From: Sipunculus nudus
Taxonomy: Eukaryota > Annelida > Sipuncula > Golfingiida > Sipunculidae
Length of the DNA stretch: 64,000 bases
NCBI GenBank assembly: GCA_026874595.1
Contig: CM049316.1
Coordinates: 52,277,676 to 52,341,675, forward strand
Reading direction: 5' to 3'
The notes under the pieces are model-generated. The model was not told where the DNA came from. It was given only the letters and a program-made list of their open reading frames with translations, and did not search any database. Within the stretch, counting starts at the first letter, position 1; every line of letters begins with the position of its first letter. Made by a program: the position numbers and the translations under genes. Shown here piece by piece: positions 38,276 through 51,250 of the stretch.

Positions 38276-40420
38276 AATCATCATTTGCTTCCTGTCTTTC
38301 ATATCCAGAAATCAAAGGCAAAATCAATAAAGAATCAAATTCTATTTTTCCTTCAAACATGTTAGATGTCATAGTTAAATCCATACGTTGAGATTTTCAA
38401 AGTTATTACTGTAAAATCTGGTCGGTTGATGATAATTTGTTATCCATGGTTGATGAGTACTTTTTACTCGGATTCTCCACCAATTATTACGTGGTGCTCT
38501 GGTTGTTGCCTTCTGACATCTGGCACGCAGTAACAAAAAGCCCGACTTGGTTAGAGTTTTTTTTTCTCCAGATAGTCATATACACAGAGTGACACTGGAC
38601 GACTAGCCAAGACCACTCTTGATGCTGTGTTCGTTGGTTGTTGGTGTGATCTCTCTATGATAATTGTATTATAAGCTATACATAAAGAGCCTGTACTCAT
38701 AAATCACAGAAAACATAGTTTACAAAAAAAAAATTATAATAAAAAATTAATAATTTATAAATATTTAAATTTAAGTTACATAAATATACACTTGATACAT
38801 GAACATATAACATTTTTTTACAATCTTTATTACAATTTATTTTTTATTAATATGAATTATTTTATTAATTCATTAAGTGACACCATAAGAGTATTCTTCA
38901 TTCATTATGGCGTTTTCCATAAAATGAGAAACGTATTTGAAAAAATCCATATGTGTTTGTGTTATTTGTGCTGACAGAAATGTTAAACAATTATTTAATC
39001 TAAATAACAGGCTTGAATCCTACATTTCTTTATTATAAATAAAATGCATATGTGTAAATGTCAATTTTTAGGGAAAGAGTCTTAGGGGTACCAGAGTGGT
39101 CTCTGAATGAATGTGTATAATTTCCGAATAAAAACATAATTCTAATTCAGGTAATGTTCTTCTAGGTCTATTAGTGTCAACATTTTGCAATTTTGATTCA
39201 TAATAAGTAACTGCGGGTGAAATGAGAAAACTAAGCACGCTGTTTTTTAAATATATAAATGGGGAGTTTTGCCCAATTTGATGTTTGGAAACACCTGTTT
39301 TAATAACCTTTATTGCAACATAATCTGCCTTTTACAAAACAATATCCACTCCGGAAAATAGGTTTGGAGATGTGCTAAAACAATTTTTTATACGTTAGCA
39401 CAATAACATATAAAACTATAGAAAATAATTTAATGTGAAATATTATCATATCGGTAAAACTGTCAAACTTTATTTAATTTTATAAGATTGTTGATACAAA
39501 ATTAAATTGACAAAAGTAAGAACATATCAGATATTTCTGCACAGACACGTATGTTTCATTATGCCCTGTAGTCATTTACTCTCTGATAGACAACGTTAAT
39601 AATATTTAGAATAATATTCTACTTAAAATGGTATATTATTACTGATATCATAAGATTATTCATTTTTACAAAATTACCATCAGGTGTGTCTTTAAGACCA
39701 ATAACAAGCGATTCTCACTTTATTTCGATATGAATTATTTTCATAACACTTCCCAATGTTCCACTTACTAATTTACATTCATACAGCATTTGTTCTTTTA
39801 CATTGCACAAGTCACAATTCAAAAAGAGAAGAAATATTTTATTTTCATTTTAATATTTTGGCACCTGTTTGGATAATACCATGTAACAATCTGAAGTTGA
39901 ATTATGATAGTTTTTTCGTTGGCATGTTTTAATTTCACAAAGATAGGCATTTGTCCAAGGTATTAATTCTTATTTATTTTTTCTTGCAAAATAAGTTGAT
40001 GTTTTGGAGAGGACAAATTTCTACTTAGTAATTCATTATTAAAGAATTAACATTTTTTCTGATATATATTACTGTTTTGTTTACCAAACATATATGGGTG
40101 TTCTAGAGAAATCGATTTCTTTGTGAATTGATCTTTTAAAAACAAGGAAAGCGTCTCTTTATAACGACATTAACCTATAAGTATTCTGAAATCTATAATT
40201 GCAATTGTGTTTTATTTACATTTTAATTGGGTTGTTGGCTGCAAATGATATAAAAAGTTCTTCTTTGTGTAGTACATCTCTAACATAGATTAAATTTCTT
40301 CACTCTAAATATAAGCATATATTATTAATAATTAATTTGGTATTACCCCACAATTAAAGGTAAGGTTGTTTTATGATATCTTCCACTGAAGTCATCTTTC
40401 TTTTCATATTGCATTTATTA
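38276..40420. other. Very AT-rich intronic DNA
   Basis: I see no gene or clear repeat here. Confidence 0.5.
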
Positions 40421-40424
40421 ACTA

Positions 40425-42645
40425 GTGGCCCATGGGCCATGACGCTCAGCTGAATTCAAGGATTGTTGAAATCGATTACAAGATGGAGAGATCCAAGATC
40501 TATATACATGCTAACTTTCAGCTAAATTCATTGAGCCACTCCTGAGATATCGGCTGTTATCTAAAAGACACCCAGATTCAGACTGCCCATAAAGGATTGC
40601 AGGTGGTGCCACCTGTCTGTTATGCACAACTACATAGGTGAGGGAACAACTATGCCGGGTTATGGAAGATCAGTCCAAGGGTCTCAGAGGAGTTCTCTAG
40701 AAACAAACACCGTTTTTGTATCACAATTTTAATTATTTCGGGGGTACTTATGAGCCCGATAACTCAGAGGATATGGGAAACAGAGACCTAATTTCAGATT
40801 TCCATGAAAACTTTTTATGGAGCTCCCTAGATGTCAAGTATAAAGATTCTAGGTCAAGTGGTTACGATTTGTGCCCTGTTACAAGATGAGGCTTTATTTG
40901 AAAGTCTCAAAATGAGAAAAAATGCGTACAAATTTTAAAAAATATGGGGCGCCACCAGTCTGCAGGAACTTATGAATCACTCCATGATCAATATGAATGC
41001 AAAAAATCATGGCCATCAGTACATTAGTTATTCAGATACTGCAGCTTTTGTATCACATTTTTAATTATTCTTAGGAGTACTTACAAGCCCCATAGCTCGA
41101 AGGGTATGGGTAACAGAGACCTAATTTCAGTTTCCAAAGAGACTTTTCATGGACCTTTCTTGATGTCAAGTAAGAAGAATCCAGACCCAGCGGTTACGAT
41201 TTGTGCCCTGTTAACAGATGACAGCTTCTTTGAAGGTCTCAAATATATTGAAAAAAATCGTAAAATTGGAAAAAAATACAGGTGGCGCCACCAGTCTGCA
41301 GGAAGTGATGGAACATCCCATGATCAATATTCATGCAAAGAATCAAGGTGATCAATGTAGTAGTTATTCAGATACTTGAGCCTTTGTATATCAAATTTTG
41401 CATTATTCTGGGGGGTACTTCAGAGCCCCATAGCTTGAAGGATATGGGTAACAGAGACCTAATTTCAGGTTTTCAATGAGATTTTTCATGGACGTCCCTG
41501 GATATTAAGTTTGAAGATTCCAGGTCCAGTGGTTACGATTTGTGCCCTGTTAACAGATGACAGTTTCATTGCAGGTCTGAAAAAAAGAGAAAAAAATTGG
41601 TAAAAAATTAGAAAAATACAGGTGGTGCCACCAGTCTGCAGGAAGTGATGGAACATCCCATGATCAATATTCATGCAAAAAATCATGATGATCAATGCAG
41701 TAGTTATTCAGATACTTGAGCTTTTGTATCAAATTTTGCATTATTCTGAGGGGTATTTCAGAGCCCCATAGCTCAAAGGATATGGATAACAGAGACCTGA
41801 TTTCAGGTTTTAAAGGAGATTTTTCATGGCCCTCTCTGTATATTAAGTTTGAAGATTCCAGATCCAGTGGTTACAATTTGTGCCCTGTTAACATATGACA
41901 GTTTCATTGCAGGTCTAAAAAAAAGAGAAAAAATCGTAAAAATTGGAAAAAAACACAGGTGGCGCCACCAGTCTGCAGGAAGTGATGGAACATCCCATGA
42001 TCAATATTCATGCAAAGAATCATGATGACCAATGCAGTAGTTATTCAGATACTTGAGCTTTTGTATCAAATTTTGCATTATTCTGGGGGGTACTTCAGAG
42101 CCCCATGGCTCAAAGGATATGGGTAACAGAGACATAATTTCAGGTTTTCAATGAGATTTTTCATGGACCTCCCTTGATATTAAGTTTGAAGATTCCAGGT
42201 CCAGTGGTTACGATTTGTGCCCTGTTAGCAGATGACAGTTTCATTGCAGGTCTGAAAAAAAAGAGAAAAAAAAATTGGAAAAAAATACAGGTGGTGCCAC
42301 AAGTCTGCAAGAAGTGATGGAACATCCCATGATCAATATTCATGCAAAGAATCATGGTGATCAATACAATAGTTGTTCAGATACTTGAGCTTTTGTATCA
42401 AATTTTCCATTATTCTGGGGGGGGGGGCGGTACTTCGGAGCCCCATAGCTCAAAGAATATGGGTAACAGAGACCTAATTTCAGGTTTCCAAGGAGATTTT
42501 TTATGAACCTCCCAGGATGTCAAGTGAGAAGATTCTAGGTCCAACAGTTACAGTTTGTCCCTGTTAACGGACGGACGGCCGGACGGACGACGGACAAAGA
42601 GTGATCGCTATAGCTCAGATGACTTACAGTCAGCTTAGCTAAAAA
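40425..42645 (-). mobile_element. Helitron-like non-autonomous element, six core repeats
   Basis: Same family and orientation as 118-1002. Six core markers of the GGTGGYGCCACC kind lie at about 40601, 40945, 41281, 41621, 41958 and 42290, 332-344 bp apart. The ACGG microsatellite lies at about 42568-42590. On the minus strand the terminal hairpin is TGGCCCATGGGCCA, followed by CTAG, which fits the Helitron CTRR end. The hairpin differs from the first copy by a paired change that keeps it perfect. Confidence 0.7.
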
Positions 42646-42779
42646 TTAATATTACTTCTCTATAAACCTGGGATATATGTTTCAATATGCTAAACTGATT
42701 GATTGATACACAGTTTGTGTTAAATATCCAGTTGGTATGATTATAATTGTGTAAATAATGTTTAAAGATATATTTTTTT

Positions 42780-45490
42780 TTCCTTTATAAATTATTCTTG
42801 GTTCCCATGCGGCTTTGAATGCGATTAACCAGCTGTTGATATTAATGAATTTTAGACCTTCCGCTAAATCTCTTATTAAAACATACCTTTTATTTTCAAC
42901 AAATGATTATAAATAATTTTGCTAATTCTTTTTTTCAAACCCCTCCAGGATTGGTAGTACAGAAGCTTGCAGTGCTATTTTAGATAGAAGAATTATCTAA
43001 ACAAATAATATTTTTCCCAACTAAGCTTTGATTTGTCAACTTCCACATCATTATGTTATTCTACATTTTATCAGTTTTGTCATCCCAGTTTAGCTTTTCT
43101 ATATTTTGCTCAACATATCCAAACCAAAATCCTTAGCATTAAACGGGGTTTTTTTCTCCATGTCACGCATGTTGGATCTATGTACCTATTATTATTTCAT
43201 AGAACTAAAACGGTAGTTTCTTCCATATTTATATAAAACCAGCAAGGTTTCGCAATTCAATAATTTCTTTCAAAGCTATTGAAACTAATTTATTATTCTT
43301 TACTGTCAGAGTAGTGTCATCTGCATATTGGCTTATTTTTATTTATTAACTACCGAAAAGTAAACCGGTAATGCCATTATTTGTTTTTATTTTTGTGCTA
43401 TTATTTTAACTGAAATAATTTAAAGCAGTGAAATACAGGACCTTATCGTATACATTTTTTAGAGAACTATCCGTTATTTAATCCTTAAAAATGGTTATTA
43501 TAAAGTTTTAATCCAGTTTGAAAAATTCTGACTAGAATTTATCTAGAACAGCAGACAATAAGTCAGCTGAGCTATCTTTATGGTTCATTTTCCGTCGATC
43601 GTCCTCTCGTTAGTCTGGCGCGTTTTGAAACCGTTTGACCTACAAAACCCTCTCCCCATCCCCTACCCCGACCGACCACAGTGTATTGCATAAATTGCTA
43701 TTGTTCGAACTGTATTTCATTCATTTATTATAAATGTTGTTTTAAGTTATTAAAATATATTTTTTTTCGGAAATAAATAAATAAATATATTCATCTATGT
43801 GCATACTGTGATCATATCTGACCAAATTAGGGATAAATGTTGATGCAATTTAGAATTATTAATCAACTTATATATTCAGAATTATATGTAACAATGTAAA
43901 CGTATAAAATTATAAACTTAAAAAATGGATGTAACAAAAAATGAGGATCTAATGCAAACATTTGTTCATTATTTTCCTGCCTCAGTACAATGGGAATTAA
44001 GTGATTGGCTTTTTCTCTTCTCTCTGGCTATTTCTAAATATTTAATAATTATGAATCAATATTGTTTCCTGTAAGCACTGTTGAAGAAAATTTCATATTC
44101 TGTATGGATACAGATGTTGTGATTACAGATATCCCCCCCTGCTCCCTCCCCCACCATCAAGTCCTAGCACCTATGTACTGGGAATGATAGATTTATTGCT
44201 ACTGTATACATTTTATAAAATTGAAAAAATGGTATAATAAAAAAAATAAGATCCAATTGAACAAATGTGTAAACTGCTGAAATGTCAACAGCTTTTTTAA
44301 AAAAGCCAACTAATGACCATGGTAATAGTATACATCTTATTTTTACCAACTACTCGCATGCTTCAGTTTCAACATTAGGAAACGCATGTTCAGATCACAA
44401 AATATTATTTGCCACAATTTCATACTCATCAATACAATCATAACAACCAACCGTGGCTTGTATTACCTCTTCCTCTCAGACTTTCTCCATTTGATAATAT
44501 TTTAGATATTTACTTTCAAGGTGAACTTCAGCAGAGCACAGTGATCCATTGGTCCCTTGTTTTAAATGTTTAAAACATTCCCCCTTCTTTATTATATTTC
44601 ATAGCAAATTCAAATATGAATAATCAATTATTTCCGATGTATCTGCCTTTTCTGTATCAGGTTTGATCTGTGTCCATTTTCTTTGTAGTATTTTTGTAAT
44701 CGGTTTGCAAATACTTGTGCTAATATTTTGTAATCAGTGTTACATAGGCTTAAAGGTCTATAATTTTTCAAATGCTATTTATCTCCATTTTAAATTATAT
44801 TGGTGTAACAGCTCCGCGCTTGGTGTTACATAATGCTTTTGTAACGATATAGGCATTATAAAAACATCTTTAAGGTCATTCCAAAAAGTCACTTAAAATC
44901 CAAAGGGGCTTCCGTCTTACCCTGGAGATATGTTTTTCTTCATTTTGGTAACAGCTTTTTTTAAATTGACCAATTGCTATTTCAGCAGCATATTTATCTT
45001 TGTCTTCATCACTCTTCATCACTCTTTCACACAGGGATTGTTTGATGTATATCAGTTTTTCTAATAATCTTTTGTATAATTTAAGATTTCTTGAGCATCT
45101 TCAAATAAATTATTACTTTCTCTGATTTTCTAAATAGTGTTGTTTGACTATTTTTCCTTTTTTTCATACTCTTTTCCCTTGTTCAACCAATTAGCTCTGC
45201 TACGTATCTTCGCATGTTTTGTTATATTATTAAAAAATCATTTTTTTCTATTTCAAGTAAATGTTTTTCATCGTTTAGTCTGTCAATATCTTTAGCTATA
45301 GAATTTATATTTATAAGTTGTGAGATTTGTTAAACCCTTTTGTCTATCAAAGTTGATCTGCTGGTTTAATTTTTCTTTTGATTTCGATTTAGAATAATAC
45401 TGGTTTCTTCTATGTTGATTTTAATCATTCACGCCAACCTGGATATAGTTGTTTTTTGTTCTTATAACGGGCATAACCAGAAGCAATACA
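42780..45490 (-). mobile_element. Decayed Tx1/L1-like LINE, minus strand
   Basis: On the minus strand, remnants appear in correct order. They are KHAKIRSRANWLNKGKEYEK (about 45230-45170), KKNISPG then DGSPLDFK (about 44950-44895), and HLKNYRPLSLCNTDYKILAQ (about 44770-44710). The catalytic box ISQYADDTTL (about 43345-43315) and GKCLG-like remnants follow. Stops and shifts are everywhere and no open frame exceeds about 70 codons. The endonuclease part is absent or unreadable, which fits 5' truncation. Confidence 0.65.
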
Positions 45491-45715
45491 GTCTTTCATC
45501 AACCTGATATAAAATGGATCATAAAAAGGGCTTATGTGTAATTTCCATTAGTGACAGTGATCTATTTTTTTATCACCCAGAGAGTCAGACAGGGCAAAAA
45601 TTGTATCCATTAGGCCTGAAGGTCAGATGGGTCCACATTGTATCTGTTTGGCCTAGAGTTTTGAAGTGTGCATTCAAGGATATCCTGGATAAATTGTTCT
45701 TGGAAACATGAAATG

Positions 45716-45730
45716 AGGTCACCGTGACCT
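45716..45730. promoter_or_regulatory. AGGTCAnnnTGACCT palindrome, copy 1
   Basis: AGGTCACCGTGACCT is a perfect inverted repeat of the nuclear-receptor half-site with 3-bp spacing (estrogen-response-element consensus). Presence is seen directly; receptor binding is not shown. Confidence 0.5.
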
Positions 45731-45867
45731 ATATTCTGCGAGCTATAGGAAAAAATATACTGAGCACCCTGAAAGTCAGATGGGTTCAATTGTATCCGTT
45801 CGGCCTAGAAACTTCTAACGCAATATCCAGGGAGTTTCTGGGCACATTTTCTTAGAAACCTTAAACT

Positions 45868-45882
45868 AGGTCATGATGACCT
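45868..45882. promoter_or_regulatory. AGGTCAnnnTGACCT palindrome, copy 2
   Basis: AGGTCATGATGACCT is a perfect IR3 palindrome at the same place in the next 155-bp unit. Confidence 0.5.
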
Positions 45883-46025
45883 ATATTCTGCGAGTAACTG
45901 GCCAAAAGCATGACTATGAGCACCCTGAAATTTAGATAGGGCACATATTGTATCCGTTAGACCTAGAAATTTCTAACTGTACATCCAAGGAGATTCTCGG
46001 CCAATCTCCTCAGAAATCTGTAATT

Positions 46026-46040
46026 AGGTCATGGTGACCT
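46026..46040. promoter_or_regulatory. AGGTCAnnnTGACCT palindrome, copy 3
   Basis: AGGTCATGGTGACCT is a perfect IR3 palindrome. The next unit (46183-46196) has a decayed form, AGGTCCTTTGACCT. Confidence 0.5.
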
Positions 46041-46233
46041 ATATTCTGCGAGCTACTGGCTGAACACATGATTTTCAGCACCCAGAGAGTTAGACGGGTC
46101 ATAACATATATCCATTTGGCTACAATCTAATGATGTGACATTCAGGGAAGTCCTGGGGAAATGACCTTGGAAATATGAAATGAGGTCCTTTGACCTATAT
46201 TCTGTGAGCTATACGGGAAAAACGTGATGTCAG

Positions 46234-46720
46234 CAGAGTTGGGTCAAAAAGTACTCGTACTCATAGTACTCATACTTATGAGTACTTTTTTTCCGAGTAC
46301 TTTTAAAAAATCACAAAGTACTCGTACTTGTACTCGACTACTTTGAAAGTACTCGGTATTCATATGAGTAATTCATGAGTACTTTTGGTATTTCATATAT
46401 CATTAATAATTTTAATCTCAATTTATAATATTAGTAATAGTTTATTATAGTAAGATATTATATATAATATAACAAAATATAATATATAATAGTACTTAAA
46501 GTAATCCATCTTTTACTATATAGTATATAGTAAAAAAACTATTACAGCATTTTCACATCAATAACTACTACTATCACTATTACTTGGCTTCTGTTAATAA
46601 TACTATTATTTTTATTTTATATAAAATATAAATAAATTTAACTATTTTATTTTTTATACATTCATGCAGTTCTTGTGTACAGCATTATTTATTTCCAGCA
46701 AGATAAGTACAACACTAAGT
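46234..46720 (+). mobile_element. hAT-like transposon end (fragment)
   Basis: CAGAGTTGGGTCAAAAAGTA and repeated AGTACTCGTACTC/GAGTACTTTT phrases resemble the terminal region of hAT elements, whose ends are often CAGNGNTGGG with many GTACT motifs. The opposite end was not found. The rest to 46720 is AT-rich and has no transposase. Confidence 0.5.
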
Positions 46721-46727
46721 ACAACAA

Positions 46728-46770
46728 GGGACCCATGGGTCACGGCGCTCAGCTGATTGTGACAGTTATA
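46728..46770 (-). mobile_element. Helitron-like 3' end fragment
   Basis: GGGACCCATGGGTCACGGCG followed by CTCAGCTGA is the hairpin end of the family at 118-1002 and 40425-42645. No other part of the element follows, so it is a truncated copy. Confidence 0.55.
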
Positions 46771-46779
46771 ACTGCATCA

Positions 46780-48169
46780 TCATAGATTTTTTTAAGTTGC
46801 AATAAAAATACTATCCTCAGTGCCCAGGAACTAGGGCTCAATGACTTGGGAGGGGGGGGGGGAGTTACAACACCTTTGGATATAAATACAGAATACGGAA
46901 TTAAATTCAATGGTGCTTACAGGGACTGGTTGGAGTTACAGCACCTCTGCATATACGTAAAGGAAAAAAATTAATTTAAATGAAATTATTTTTAAATATT
47001 TAAAAACAGGCAGAGAGATGGAAAACAAAGCAAATAGCTTGAATTTCCATTCTACTAAGACAGGAAAATAATGAACAGATATTTGCATTAGATCCTAATT
47101 TTTTCTTTTGTTAAGTCATTTTTTTAGTTTATAAATTTTACTATATATTTACAGTATATTATATGTATCTGAATATTTAAATTGATTCACAAATCTAAAT
47201 TGCATCAACATTTATACTTAATTTAGTCAGGTAACATCACATTATGCACACATATATTTCTTTTTTTTTTATAAAATATATTTTTTAAATGTGCAAAGCA
47301 ATAAATATATGAAAATTACACTCCATGATTAACAATTTTAAATTGCACCTTTATTTATCCATGATTTGTTTCATATATTATCAAATTATGCCTACTGATG
47401 GGTTAAATTATATTTTGTTGAATTATTTAAAAGGAAATAATTTCTTAAAAATGCTACATCAGAACAACGTAGCTTACTTGGATTACTTCTTGAATTTCAA
47501 GAAAAGTTGTGCACATTGGATCAAAAAGAGCTTTACATTTAAAGAAATACAGTTAAAAATAACAAACCATGTATTGCAATATAATTAGTGGTGGTGGTTG
47601 GGGGGACAGGGGGGTGTTAGGGTAAGGCCCATGAGAATAAGTGTATGTTTATTACAACAGGGGTGTTCAGCTAGTGCTGCATCACTAATAAGGTTACCTA
47701 GGCAAGGCTGTAGTGAGCCATAGTGGGGTCTTGGATATACAAAATGCAAATACATTAGGGCATCTGAAAAACTTCAATAATTAGAATAATTTTTAAGCTT
47801 TTACTTTCAAATTACAGAATTCAACAGATTAAATCCACATATATCCCGGCTGTGAAAAATAAATTAAATATACGTAAGAGAAAAAACGTGCCATGGTCAA
47901 ATTTGGGCACAATTTAAGGTACCAATTTTATATTTTTGCTAATATATTAAAAAATTAAAAGATTTTGATCTTATTTGAGTAAACAATTAAATTTTGATTA
48001 ATTAAAGTTATATTACTGAAAAAAAAGTCCCTAGCTTTAACATTTGTTTGTGTTAAGTGACCAAATATTTTTCCTGATTATTTACAAAATGCAATATGTT
48101 TGGGCCCATAACTTTCTTAAATTATATGTTACAGACCTAATTTCTGGCATGTACATAGGAACTATATAA
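46780..48169. other. AT-rich intronic DNA
   Basis: An 87-codon plus-strand frame at 47325-47588 is hydrophobic and Asn-rich and matches nothing I know. I see no repeat family. Confidence 0.45.
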
Positions 48170-48973
48170 TGTTACGGAACCTAATATAAACAGATCACGT
48201 ATGCGTGATGAACATAAATTCTGTAACGGAGATAAAAAAAAATCCGATTCTGTAACACAAGGCAGCGTGAAATGTCTAGGGGAATGAATAAAGAAGTCAG
48301 TGGTTTTTTGTTAACAAATAACTATAATTTATTCCTAAACAACCCTAACATTACAATACACTAAATCAATACAATTATACAGTAAAACAGCGGTATAACG
48401 TCAAGTCAAAACAATCACACAGAAAATAATGTATGTGCACAGTACCTGGATACCAACACCATCACAACGATATGTCCTTTAAATGTATATTTTTGGAGAA
48501 TGACAGTCCAGTGGAAAGTTCTTGCAACAACCCAGAAAGTAAACTGAAGTCCAAATGCATAAAATCCAGGAGAAAGTCTTTAAACATCTATAATTGCCGC
48601 ATCCGTCGGATAAGGTCCTAGAAGCTCACACACGCTCTTGCGTCCGCTGGAAAATCTGCTCTGCTATCTCTCTGCCCTCTGCTTAAACACAGCCCCTTAT
48701 ATACTATTCACCCCAAGCCGGGAATTTTCCACTTCTCGAACAGTCTAATAAAATCTTGCACAATCACAGTAAACACGCGTTTCAGGAATTCTCTAGAAAA
48801 TCAGCGCTGCGTGTCTCCACACACCATGGTGTACACGTGACTCACGACCAAGCCAGCAGGACAACAAGAGTTCCACCGGTACGGATTAAACATAGAATGT
48901 AACAAGCGGCCAGGCAAAAGCGCTACAACATGACTTACGCCCGCGTCACACAATAAAAAGAGCACCTGTAACA
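48170..48973 (-). repeat. 3' LTR of copy 2 (804 bp)
   Basis: Its ends are TGTTACGGAACC and CACCTGTAACA, giving TGTTAC/GTAACA inverted ends. On the minus strand a TATA-like sequence (TATATAAGGGGCTGTG) lies near 48700. It is homologous to 2690-3305, 33858-34693 and 63550-64000. Confidence 0.9.
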
Positions 48974-48995
48974 CTCCCCCTCCTTTAAGAAAAAG
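48974..48995 (-). other. Polypurine tract of copy 2
   Basis: On the minus strand AAAGGAGGGGGAG lies directly against the LTR start TGTTACAGG. This is where plus-strand DNA synthesis of an LTR element would be primed. Confidence 0.8.
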
Positions 48996-49115
48996 AAAGT
49001 TTTCACGGAAAATTTTCTTTTTGCGATCACAATTACTAAAATTTGACAACATCTCAAAAATCATCTTATTTACAACATTACATAAACATCTTGTTTACAA
49101 CATATCATAAACATC

Positions 49116-50125
49116 TCAATAAGCAATCAGCAAGTACATTGTCTTTCCCTTTAATGTGTATGTTATCAAAATTGTAATCCTGTAAATCAAGCTCCATCTC
49201 AACAATCTTTGATTTTTACACTTCAACTTGTTCATGAACGTAAGGGGATTGTGATCACTGAAGACAATGATAGGCCTGACTGATAAAGTAACATAAACTT
49301 CAAAATGTTTCAACCCCAAAATCAAAGCCAAACATTCTTTTTCAATAGTGGAGTAGTTTTTCTGGTTTCAATTAAACTTTCTTGAGAAATAACAAATTGG
49401 ATGATCTATGCAATCATTGCCTTCCTGTAACAACACAGCACCAGTAGCAGTATCACTAGCATCAACAGCTAACCTAAAAGTTACAAAAAAGTCTGGAGCT
49501 GCGAGAACTGGTGAACTTTGCAGAATTGCTTTCAAATTCTGAAATGCATCTTCACACTGAACACTCCATACAAACTTTTGTTTCTTCTTTAACAAATTAG
49601 TCAAAGGTTCAGCTACAGCAGCAAAATTTGGACAAAACCTCCTGTAGTACCAGACCATACCAAGAAAACGCATTATTTGCTTTTTGTTTTCTGGTCTAGG
49701 AAATGCAGAAATAGCACTTATTTTAGCATTAACAGGTTTTACTTGACCCTGCCCTACAATTGACTCAAAAATGTTACTTGTGCATGACAAAACTCAGATT
49801 TTACTAATTTAATTGTCAGACGTGCTTCACCGAGTCTTTCGAAGAGGTCGCAAAGAATTTGCAGGTGTTTCTCCCAGGTGTCGCTGTACACGATAAGGTC
49901 ATCAATTTATGCCTCGCAGCCCTGAATGTCCTTGACAACAGTATGGATGAGGCGCTGGAACGTGGCTGGCGAGTTCTTCATGCCAAACGGCATAACTTTG
50001 TACTGGTACAGTCCCCGCAGCGCAACAAATGCGGATATTTCTTTCACTCGATCTGTCAGCGGAACTTGCCAGAATCCTTTTAGCAAGTCAAACTTGGAGA
50101 CATATCTGGAGCTACCGATTTTTTT
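49116..50125 (-). pseudogene. RT and RNase H of copy 2
   Basis: The RT begins abruptly at SRYVSKFDLLKGFWQVPLTD. The fingers domain, about 0.5 kb present in copy 1, is deleted. YKVMPFGMKNSPATFQRLIH follows. The catalytic box reads stop-IDD at 49898-49909, because the Tyr codon has become TAA. The thumb has IMRFLGMVWYYRRFCPNFA. RNase H keeps LAVDASDTATGAVLLQ, IEKECLALILGLKHFE and VFSDHNPL, so its three acidic residues remain. A shift near 49370 separates the last two motifs from the first. Confidence 0.85.
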
Positions 50126-51250
50126 TTTATTTTGTACAACATCTGATGTGCTATTTCTGTCATAATATGGTTTCAACATGTTAACATGACACAATTGTTT
50201 CTTCCTACGTCTATCTGGTATGTAATTCAAATCACTGACTTTCTTGTCAACAATGTAAGGACCAAAATCCCAAGCTTGCAGAGGTCTGCCAGGGATGGGA
50301 AGTAAGGCAAGGGCCTTTTCACCGGGCTCAAACGTCCTACTTACTGTGTGCCTGTCATACTTTGTTTTCATTTAACTTTGTGCAGATTTTAGATTTGACT
50401 TTGCAATCTCACAAGCATTGTGTAGTTTAGTGCGAAAGTCTGAGACTACTGCAGTAAACTAAGAGAATCAGGATTTTCACACAAGAGTTTTTCCTTACGC
50501 AGTTTCAATGGAAGTTCCGTTCGAGGTCCATGTCCAAAAATTAGTTCAGAGGGACAGAAACCCAAGGACTCCTGAAAGGATTCTCTGACAGCAAACAACA
50601 ATAGGTGGATTCCTTCGTCCCAGTCTTTTTGTGTGTCATAACAATAAGTTCTGATCATGTGTTTTAATGTCTTGTGAAAACGCTCGAGGGCGCCCTGACT
50701 TTCAGGATTGTATGGCGAAGAGCTGTACTGTTTTATACCTAACTCAAGCATAACTTGTTGGAATAAGCCAGACATAAAATTAGACCCTTGGTCAGACTGG
50801 ACGGATTTTGGTAATCCAAAAGGTGTTAAAAAACTTGGACAGAGCTTTGACAACACTTTTGGCATTAATTTTGCGCAATGGTATTGCCTCAGGGAACCCG
50901 GTAGATGTGCACATGATTGTCAGCAAGTATTCATGTCCAGATTTTGTTTTGGGCACCAAAACAATCAACAATAATCCTACTGAATGGTTCCTCGAAAGCA
51001 TGAATAGGCCTAAGTGGGGCCTTAGAAGGATTCGGATTGGGCTTGCCTACCATCTGGCATGTATGGCATGATTTACAATATTGTACAACATCTTTCCTGA
51101 GGTTAGGCCAATAGAAGTGTGTACTAACTTTCTGATAAGTTTTATTTATACCTAAATGGCCCGACAAAGGAGCCTCATGTGCCATGCTTAGAACTTCACT
51201 GCGAAAGCTTTGGGCATTACTATTTGATGTTTGATGGCCCACTCATCATC
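50126..51250 (-). pseudogene. Integrase of copy 2, upstream of RT
   Basis: The zinc domain has HLGINKTYQKVSTHFYWP and CKSCHTCQMVGK (about 51165-51055). The catalytic triad is visible: Asp in IIVDC (about 50965), Asp in SVQSDQGSNFMSG (about 50790) and Glu in NPESQGALERFHKTLK (about 50690). The core ends with DEGIHLLLFAVRESF. The C-terminal domain has FEPGEKALALLP, FGPYIVDKK and CHVNMLKPYYDR (50371-50165). Shifts near 50940, 50860 and 50440 break it. The domain runs straight into RT sequence at about 50125. Confidence 0.9.

Larger units (their letters stand above)
45570..46225. repeat. Tandem repeat of about 155 bp, left part
   Basis: TGACCTATATTCTGCGAG recurs at about 45725, 45877, 46035 and 46191. 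GTATCCGTTNGGCCTAGAA and GAGCACCCTGAAAGTCAGA recur in register. The array resumes at 53931-54290, so the DNA between is inserted into it. Confidence 0.85.

Noticed and set aside
37954-38277. 107-codon minus-strand frame in the CpG-dense block
   Set aside because: High GC lowers stop frequency, no motif is recognised and no gene structure surrounds it.
43560-43625. Possible third full Helitron-like element
   Set aside because: Only AGTCAGCTGAGCTATCTTTA and a short CGTC-like stretch resemble the family's 5' end. No core or hairpin end follows, so at best it is a fragment.
45514-45711. 65-codon open frame starting MDHKKGLCV
   Set aside because: It lies largely in the 155-bp tandem repeat and does not continue in the other units.
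47325-47588. 87-codon open frame
   Set aside because: AT-rich composition, no recognisable motif, and no splice or promoter context. It is probably chance.
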